64,000 nt of DNA from Dactylis glomerata. Lineage: Eukaryota; Streptophyta; Magnoliopsida; Poales; Poaceae. The notes beneath the pieces were generated by a model. The model was not told the DNA's origin, did not search any database, and was given only the letters and a program-made list of their open reading frames with translations. This document shows positions 56,475-64,000 of the stretch, piece after piece (position 1 is the first letter of the stretch; the number at the start of each line of letters is the position of its first letter). The translations under genes and the position numbers were made by a program. The DNA is taken from contig QXEO01000553.1 of NCBI GenBank assembly GCA_007115705.1, positions 15,360,922-15,424,921 of the forward strand. Direction: 5' to 3'.

Positions 56475-58532
56475 ATGGCCAATCCTGAAAACACCAAGTT
56501 GTGTGACTTTACTAGCACGAACAATAGTGATTTTATCTGCACTCCTATTGCACCACCTGCTCCTGCTGCAAACTTTTATGAGATTAAGCCTGCTTTGTTG
56601 AACCTTGTTATGAAAGAGCAATTTTCTGGTGCTAATACTGAAGATGCTGCAGCTCATCTCAACAATTTTGTTGAGCTATGTGAGATGCAGAAATATAAGG
56701 ATGTAGAAAGTGATATTATTAAGCTCAAGTTGTTTCCTTTTTCTTTGAGAGGAAAAGCTAAAGATTGGTTGCTGTCTTTGACTAAGAATAGTATTGATTC
56801 ATGGGCTAAGTGTAAGGATGCTTTTATTGGTAGATACTATCCTCCTGCTAAGATTATATCTCTGCGTAGCAATATTATGAAGTTTACTCAGTTTGATAAT
56901 GAACATGTTGCTCAAGATTGGGAAAGAATGAAATCTATGATAAAGAATTGCCCCACTCATGGACTGACTACTTGGATGATTGTCCAAACTTTTTATGCAG
57001 GACTGAATTTTTCTTCGAGAAACCTACTTGATTCAGCTGCTGGAGGCACTTTTATGTCCCTTACCTTGGGCGCCGCAACAAAGCTACTCGACAACATGAT
57101 GGTGAATTATTCCGAATGGCACACCGAGAGAGCTCCACAAGGTAAGAAGGTAAATTCTATTGAGGAAACCTCTTCCTTGAGTGATAAGATTAATACCATT
57201 ATGGCTATGCTTGCTAATGATAGGACTCATGTTGATCCTAATAATGTTTCTTTAGCCTCTCTGGTTGCTCAAGAAGAGCATGTTGATGTGAACTTCATTA
57301 GAAACAATAATTTTAACAACAATGCTTATAGGAACAATTTTGCTAGTAACAATTATAGGCCGTATCCTTCTAGTAATGGTTATGGTAACTCTTATGGTAA
57401 CTCCTCCAACAACACTAGGGCCACGCACTCCGAGCTTGAGGTAATGCTCAATGACTTCATCGGTAAGCAAACTGCTTTTAACAAGTCTATTGAGAAAAAG
57501 TTAGGCAAAATTGATATTCTTGCTTCTAAAGTTGATAGCCTTGCTCATGATGTTGAACTTCTGAAATTAAAAGTGTTGCCTAATGATATGAAAGAGAACA
57601 ATGTTTTTGCTACTGCTAATGCTATTCAAGTTGGGATTGATGAAAATATTAGATTGTTAGCGGAATTGCATGCCAGGTGGGAAAGAGAAGATGACATGGC
57701 TAGAGAGATGAAGGTATGTACTATTACTACCTCTAATGATGTTGTTCCTAATGCTAGCAATCCTCTTACTTTGATTGGTGTAGAGAAAACTCCCACTCCT
57801 TGTGTTAAAAAGCCTAAAACTGTCAAAACTTTTTCTCAAAAGAGTGCTAAAATTTTTCGGAGTGTGGGAGATGATAGCTCTACTTCTTTTAATGATTTTG
57901 ATGTTGATGGCTGCAATATATCTGAAGTAATTTTGTTCTTGCAAAAGCTTGCTTTGACTCCCAATGCTAGTTCTTTAAATGTTGCTTTTACTAAGCATAT
58001 TACCAATGCTCTCATAAAAATTAGGGATGAGAAGTTGAAGCAAAAAGCCTCTGTTCCCAAAAAGTTAGAAGATGGTTGGGAACCCATCATTGATATGCAT
58101 GTTAATGGTTTTGATTGCCATGCTTTATGTGATCTAGGTGCTAGTATTTCTATCATGCCTAGAAAAATTTATGACATGCTTGATTTACCACTGCTTGAAA
58201 AATGTTATTTTGATGTTCCTATTGCTGATGTTGCTAAGAAGAAACCTTTGGGAAGGATTAATGATGTTCTTATTGTGGTTAACAATAACCATGTTCCCGT
58301 TGATTTTCTTGTTATGGACGTTGAATGCCATGCTTCATGTCCTATTATTTTGGGAAGACCCTTTCTTCGAACTGTAGGTGCCATCATTGATATGAGGGAA
58401 GGCACCATCAAATATCAATTTCCACTCAAGAAAGGTATGGAACACTTCTCTAGGAAAAGAAAGAAATTACTTTTCGACTCTATTCTTAGAGCAAATTATG
58501 AGCTTGATGCTTCATCACTTGATGTTACTTGA
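56475..58532 (+). CDS. Gag-protease of element E (685 aa, intact)
   Basis: ATG at 56475 (MANPENTKLCDF), chosen because the homologous ORF at 26499 starts at the same point. Residues about 35-230 are an Athila-type Gag capsid (FVELCEMQKY, KLFPFSLRGKAKDWLL, WERMKSMIKNCPTHG). Residues about 275-315 are Asn/Tyr/Gly-rich. Residues about 335-375 form a coiled coil (KIDILASKVDSLAHDVELLK). There is no clear zinc knuckle. The retroviral-type aspartic protease is near residues 545-640: active-site CDLGASISIMP (Asp at about 553), DVAKKKPLGRINDVLI and IILGRPFLRTVGAIID. DLGA replaces the usual DTGA/DSGA, as in Athila relatives. Gag builds the particle and the protease processes it. The ORF ends at TGA without pol. 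Confidence 0.9.
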   Translation: MANPENTKLCDFTSTNNSDFICTPIAPPAPAANFYEIKPALLNLVMKEQFSGANTEDAAAHLNNFVELCEMQKYKDVESDIIKLKLFPFSLRGKAKDWLLSLTKNSIDSWAKCKDAFIGRYYPPAKIISLRSNIMKFTQFDNEHVAQDWERMKSMIKNCPTHGLTTWMIVQTFYAGLNFSSRNLLDSAAGGTFMSLTLGAATKLLDNMMVNYSEWHTERAPQGKKVNSIEETSSLSDKINTIMAMLANDRTHVDPNNVSLASLVAQEEHVDVNFIRNNNFNNNAYRNNFASNNYRPYPSSNGYGNSYGNSSNNTRATHSELEVMLNDFIGKQTAFNKSIEKKLGKIDILASKVDSLAHDVELLKLKVLPNDMKENNVFATANAIQVGIDENIRLLAELHARWEREDDMAREMKVCTITTSNDVVPNASNPLTLIGVEKTPTPCVKKPKTVKTFSQKSAKIFRSVGDDSSTSFNDFDVDGCNISEVILFLQKLALTPNASSLNVAFTKHITNALIKIRDEKLKQKASVPKKLEDGWEPIIDMHVNGFDCHALCDLGASISIMPRKIYDMLDLPLLEKCYFDVPIADVAKKKPLGRINDVLIVVNNNHVPVDFLVMDVECHASCPIILGRPFLRTVGAIIDMREGTIKYQFPLKKGMEHFSRKRKKLLFDSILRANYELDASSLDVT

Positions 58533-61441
58533 TTCGCAATTTTCTGCGCCTAGCTCAAAGGCGTTAAAGAAAAGCACTCTTGGGAGATAACCCAATGTTT
58601 TCTTTTCAGTACTTTTTCTTTTATTTGAGTCTTGGAAGTCATTACTACTGTAATGACCGCTCCTTATCTTGTTTATTTCGTTTTTGTGCCAAGAGAAGCC
58701 TCTAATTCGAGTGAGGTAAAGATTTGGGGATGTTGCTGTCCTGAAACTGTTTTCAGTGCTGCACCATAAAAATTCGTATAAATTCTCTGTATATCTTTTG
58801 GACCTGAGATTTCTTGTACATATGTCCCAGGTTATATACAAACTTTCGTTAGTTGAACACTTTTTGATTTGAGCAACAGAAAACCCCTAAAAAATCCGGC
58901 CTTTGTCAGCTGTTCTGTTTTGACAGATTTCTACCAATATTTGTGTTTGCCGCTTTATCGCTTTCTTTTGAGCTCTTTTGATCACGGAACTTTTGGGGAA
59001 GTTGCTACAGTAGTATATGCTATATATGTGGTGGTTTTGGGTTGAAACCTGAAGCAAAAAGAGGTTGATTATATGTTATGCCTACACTAATGTTGCTAAT
59101 AGATTTGTGTTTAGTTTTGTATGAAGGAAGTTTTCAACTGTAGGGATTGGAGAATGATGAGATGAGTTGAAGAATGGACAAAAGCTCAAGCTTGGGGATG
59201 CCCATGCATCATCCCAAGAAATATCCAAGAAGTACAAGCATCAAAGCTTGGGGATGTCCCCGAGGCACCTCTTCTTCATCGTCAAAAATCAGGTCACCTT
59301 TCAAGACACTATATTTTTATTGCTTCATGCACTATGTGTTTTTTCTTGGAGCGTCTGTTGTTTTAGTTTTCTTAGTTAGTTTAGTTTTGTTTGCTGCAAT
59401 AAATGGTTGGACCCCAACAAATTTCCTTTGGAGGAGATGTACTCGTTTTCATTTGCCAAGAACACTCTGTTTTTCATTCTTACAATTTCACCGGGTGTTC
59501 TTCTTTTTCTGCTACTGCTTTTGGTTTTCGTTTTCGCCTTGATTTGCATTCAGACCTTGTCATATCTCTTCATCAAGGTGTATTTTTGCCTCTGATCTTT
59601 ATTGGTTTTCATCAAAAGAGGTGTCTTTAAAAATTTCAAATGGTGTTGGAAAAGAGAAAAAGCTTTATGCAAAATAGTGGTACAAGAAGGAGCTTGTGTA
59701 GACTGCGGCTTAGGCTTTTTCATGTCATGCTTGATGTCTTTTTGATAGTATGCTTAGTGGTTTTGCTGTAGCATGACTTGTCTCAAATAACTGAGATTGC
59801 TTAATGAGCCTTTGAAAAAATCATGCGTTGTTTTAATTGTATGGAAGCATTATTTTGGTTTTCTCCTTGATGCTTTATTTGGGTTGACTTGGCGCATGCT
59901 CACACATGTTAGACTCTTACAAAGTCGCCAATAGCCTGTATGATCATTTAGTTTTTGACTTTTGATGCCATCTTATGCTTCTTTTAATGTCGCTTTGTCG
60001 CTTTGCATGATTATGGCCATTATTGCTCTCTTAGTTGGTCGCTCCCAGTCTTTTGCTAGCCCTCGCCTTGTACTGAGTATGAGCTCTACTCGTGCATCCA
60101 ACTCCTAAAAGCCAAAGTTTTCCAAAGTGTCCACCATACATACCTACTAGCAATTTGCTATTCCAAGTAAATTTGACTTGCTTTTATTTTCTCTTCAAAT
60201 TAAACTCTTACCAGTGTTATGCGAAACTCGGTAAGTAAAGCTCTTACGAACCGGAAGGCACACTTTACTTTTTTCTGTTCTTAAAAATTTGACATTGTGG
60301 TCTCTTATGTTGAGTTGTTATGCTTGCAAGTTGTAAGTTGGAGACTAGCCCAGCCATGCAGTCATGGGCAAGCTTTCAACATTGCACTTCTTATTTGAGT
60401 TGATATCGTGATCTTTTGTTTATGGATGCCCGCGGTGTGAAATGAATTGGGAATCTTGTGGGGATCATGGAGTTTGTATATGTGTTAGGGAAATGCCGGG
60501 CCGCTAATCTAAGCCATGCATAATTCATGGTGGAAATTTGCAGCATACCCATGGTGAACATTTGACGACGCATCTCCCAATAAAAAGCTAAACAAATGGC
60601 AAATAAAAGAGATGTCGAGGTGTTCATTGTCTGCTTGTCCTGTCATTTTGGTGTGGGCTTGTTCCATGTCATCGGGCACGGAGGTACCCCATTGGCGGTT
60701 CTCAAGAGCCTTGCTTGGGACTCTAAGTAAAGTAGCATGAGGTTTGGGTACTCATATTCACGGGACACGAGGTTTTCAACTTATGATTTATCAAGCATAT
60801 GCATCATAATTGTTCTCGCATTAACTTTAACCATTCAAGATGCTTATGATGGGGGCAATGAGAGCTCAAAGCTGGTAAGTACCATAATTTTTGAAGGTTA
60901 TAAAACTTGCAATCACTGCTTCCCTCTGCGAAGGGCCTTTCTTCTACTTTTATGTTGAGTCACCACCTTCTTTCTTTATGCACCATTAAGAGAGCATAGT
61001 TGTCATTCTTAGTATAATGTGCATTGTCCCAAAGTTTTCATTGATTGATTCATGATCATGGTTTCACTTGTTCTTAAATTATTTGTATCTAGTCGCCCTC
61101 TTAAACTTGAAGGTGTCCTATGCATTTATGTTTTGCTCTCTTTGAAGGACAAGCTGAAAACCATTTGTATGTTTTTCCTTATGATTTGAACACATGTTTG
61201 ACTTTCATTGTTTCATTTTCATGATCTTTTGTTTGTGTTCATTTTCATGTTTACAACATGGTTGCTAAGTTTCTTATTGTCATGATTATATCTTCATGCC
61301 CATGTTTTAAGTTCTTATGATCCCAGCTCACAAATGCTTACATATATGATCAAGATTGTGTAGGTGCATGTCACCTCAAAAATTATTCTTTGTTATCACT
61401 TACCTACTCGAGGATGAGCAGGAGTTAAGCTTGGGGATGCT
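58533..61441 (+). other. 3' UTR of element E
   Basis: Non-coding. It contains the conserved block (58557-58604), internal polypurine-like motifs (59188-59202 and 59243-59258), the intact site matching the CACTA insertion in A (about 60143-60150) and the polypurine tract (about 61426-61440). Short ORFs are not shared with A in frame. Confidence 0.75.
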
Positions 61442-63083
61442 TGATACGTCTCCAACGTATCTATAATTTTTTATGCTCCATGCTTGTTTTTATACCATTT
61501 GCCTACTGTTTCGTTACACTTCATGGCACTTTTATGCATTTTTCGGAACTAACCTATTAACAAGTCGCCACAGTGCCAGTTCCCTGTTTTCTGCTGTTTT
61601 TGTGTTTCAGAAGTGATACATAGGAAATATTCTCGGAATTGGACAAAACAAGTTCCTGAAGTCTTATTTTACCCGAAAGCTTCCAGAGATCCGAAGGAGA
61701 GTAGGAGGGGGGCCACAGGGGCCCCACACACCAGGCCAGCGCGGCCAGGGCCTGGGCCCCGCCGCCATGGTGTGAGGCCACCTGGCTCCAGCTCTGACAT
61801 CGCCCCTTCGCCTATAAAGACCCCCCGACGGAAAAAACCTAAGGACCCGATCACTTTTCCAGAACACATCGCGATCCGCCACCGCCGTCAACCCGAAGAT
61901 CGGGAGGGTCCAGAAGCTCTTCCCGGCACCCTGCCGGAGAGGGGAATCACCACCGGAGGTCTTCTTCATCGCCATGCTTGCCTCCGGAGCGATGAGTGAG
62001 TAGTCTACCTTGGACTATGGGTCCATAGCAGTAGCTAGATGGTTGTATTCTCCACCATGTGCTTCATGTTTAGATCTCATGAGCTGCCCTACATGATTGA
62101 GATCACCGTTATGTAATTCTACATGTTTGGTTTGTTGGGATCTGATGAATATTGGTGTGATGATTGAGTTGCTATACTGAAATATATCTTATGTTATCTC
62201 TATGTTGTTTATGATCTTGCATGCTCTCCGTTGTTAGTAGCTATCTTGGCCGAGTAGTTGCTAGTGACTCCAAGAGGGGGTATTTATGCTCGATAGTGGG
62301 TTCATGCCTCTATTTAACCTGGGGGAGTGACAGAATCTTCTAAGGTTGTAGATGTGCTGTTGCTACTAGGGAGAAAACAACATTCATATGCTCAAGGGCA
62401 TATGCTTTGTTTACATTACACACTTTGCTTAATGCAATTATCTGTTGTTCGCAACTTAATACTTGTGGAGTTCTCGGATTGATTCGCCACAAGTGGATTA
62501 TTAGTCATAGATGCATTTGGATGGCGGTCTATGTATTTTGTTGTAATGCCCAGAGTAAATCTCATAGTGATCTTCTTGACATATCACGTTTATCTTTATT
62601 CTATCAATTGTCCAACTGTAATTTGTTTACCCAGCATGTGTTATTTATCTTATGGAGAGACACCACTAGTGAACTGTGGACCCCAGTCCTATTTCCATCA
62701 TATTGCTATCACCTGTATACTTTACTCGCACTGTTTACTTTACTCGCATATTCTACTATTTTCCACTCGATACACTCATAACCTTTGTTTCAAGCAAACC
62801 GGTGAGATTGACAACCTCATCGTAAGTTGGGAACAAAGTACTTGGTTGTGTTGTGTGCAGGTTCCACGTTGTAGCTAGCAAGCAAAGCTTGGACGAGGCG
62901 CCATATATAAATTGTCCGAAGCTGTCGCAAACTAGCAAGCATCACCTTCAGTCGTTTGTCTCTCCTCTCCAAGAACGATAAACCTTGGTTTCTTAACTGA
63001 GGGAAAACCAGCTGCTATACTCATCACACCTTCCTCTTGGGGTTCCCAACGGGCTGGTTATTCACCACGCACAAGGACCACCA
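61442..63083 (+). repeat. 3' LTR of element E
   Basis: TGATACGTCTCCAACG to AAGGACCACCA, paired with 54663-56284. Confidence 0.93.
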
Positions 63084-63088
63084 TCTCT

Positions 63089-63561
63089 CCATAAAGATAA
63101 ATAACATGCTGGGTAAACAAATTACAGTTGGGCAATTGACAAAATAAAGAATGCATAACAATGCATGTACATGTCATGAAGATCACTATGAGGTTCACTT
63201 GGGAATTACAACATAATACATAGACCGTAATCCAACTGCAACTATGACTAATAATCCACCCTTAGGATATCATCCGAACAACCCTTGGGTATTAAGTTCC
63301 AAGCAACAAATTATCGCCTTAAGCAAAGTGTGTAATGTAAACAATACAATTATCCTTGAACAAAAGATTGTTATTTTCTCCCTAGTAGCAACAACACATA
63401 TACAACCTTAGAAGTTATTGTCACTCTCCCAGATTACTAGAGGCATGAACCCACTATCGAGCATAAATACTCCCTCTTGGAGTCACAAGCATCTACTTGG
63501 CCAAAGGATCTACTAGCAACAGAAAGCATGCAAGATCATAAATAACATAGACATGATAAAT
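63089..63561 (-). repeat. Minus-oriented B-type LTR fragment, right part
   Basis: Continues 54272-54662 beyond element E, for example CAAATTACAGTTGGGCAATT and TAAATACTCCCTCTTGGAG in reverse orientation. Cut at 63561 by the next element. Confidence 0.83.
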
Positions 63562-64000
63562 TGATGACCCACAAGTATAGGGGATCACAACAGTCTTCGA
63601 GGGAAGTAAAACCCAAATTTATTGATTCGACACAAGGGGAGCCAAAGAATATATGTAAGCCTTAACAGATGAGTTGTCAATTCAGCTGCACCTGGAAACA
63701 GTCTTGCTCGCAGTGGTTTATCAGTAGCAACAGTTTTATAGTTGCGATAGTAGTGAAACAGTAATAGCAGTAGTAAAATAACAGCGGTAATAGTAACAGT
63801 AGTAAACAGTAGGAACAAATACTGTAGGTATAGGGATGGATGTACGGGCGTTGCATGGATAAGATAATTCATGAAATCAATGAGACATGGGCATTGCAGA
63901 TAAATAATGATAAAGCATCCTAGCACTAACAATCATAGGCATGTGTTCCGTATATAGTCGTACGTGCTCACAAGGAGAAACTTGCACGACATCTTTTGTC
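63562..64000. mobile_element. Start of another LTR-type repeat
   Basis: The B-type LTR is broken at TGATGACCCACAAGTATAGG, a start I associate with an abundant Triticeae LTR family. The remaining 430 bp has no ORF of note and includes CAGTAGTAACAG-type simple repeats (63720-63830). The rest lies outside the window. Confidence 0.6.

Larger units (their letters stand above)
54663..63083 (+). mobile_element. Element E: Athila-type LTR retrotransposon with gag-pro only
   Basis: An 8,421-bp element with LTRs of 1,622 and 1,642 bp, primer site, intact gag-protease ORF, UTR of about 2.9 kb and polypurine tract, flanked by a perfect TCTCT duplication (54658-54662, 63084-63088). There is no RT, RNase H or integrase and no space lost between gag-pro and the conserved UTR block, so the lack of pol is structural, not a private deletion. 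LTRs differ by a few percent by eye. It is the best-preserved Athila-type copy here and may supply Gag to relatives such as A. Confidence 0.93.

Overview
This is Triticeae-type plant nuclear DNA (wheat, Aegilops, barley or rye). Nearly all of it is nested LTR retrotransposons with a few DNA transposons and one mitochondrial insert, and I see no intact host gene. The call rests on Athila- and Tat-lineage Ty3/gypsy proteins, LTRs starting TGATACGT..., primer sites matching tRNA-Asp, a CACTA element, a Stowaway MITE and a plant mitochondrial rrn18-rrn5 piece. Family names such as Sabrina or WHAM come to mind for the Athila-type elements but cannot be verified here.

Layout. 1-8615: element A, Athila-type and non-autonomous. 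Its only ORF is an intact, unrecognised 194-aa protein, and its 3' UTR carries a 1.9-kb CACTA element (3632-5555) with a microsatellite and a 5S rRNA-like fragment. 8616-10570 and 52378-53149: unassigned host DNA on either side of a large composite. 10576-52372: composite B, flanked by identical 5-bp CTTAA duplications, with four LTRs of two subtypes and three internal segments. Two Tat-lineage elements on the minus strand are nested in it: F (15969-26001, in LTR2) and G (33118-48112, in LTR3). About 1.8 kb of foreign DNA with a Stowaway MITE (28644-28801) interrupts the gag of the second internal segment. 53150 to about 53600: mitochondrial insert with the rrn18 3' end and rrn5. 53821-54271: GC-rich promoter-like or MITE-like piece. 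54272-63561: minus-oriented LTR fragment split by element E (54663-63083, TSD TCTCT), an Athila-type element with an intact gag-protease ORF and no pol. 63562-64000: start of another element.

How the parts relate. A, E and the B segments have conserved LTR ends, primer site, polypurine tract and a UTR block just after the stop codon, but none encodes reverse transcriptase or integrase. They look like cis-competent passengers that need an autonomous Athila-type partner. F and G each encode gag-protease and pol in one frame, separated by a single stop codon in a nearly identical context. Pol has RT, a degenerate first RNase H, a second RNase H and integrase. Both also carry a convergent gene on the opposite strand between pol and the 3' LTR, with its own TATA box. 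In F this is an intact 254-aa ORF with an AT-hook and a B3-like DNA-binding domain. In G it is an eight-exon gene with the 'putative gypsy type transposon' domain, a low-complexity middle and a coiled coil, now broken by six in-frame TAG codons.

The candidates for a poorly described system are the antisense regulatory-type genes of F and G, and the UTR-sharing set of non-autonomous Athila elements with swapped coding regions.
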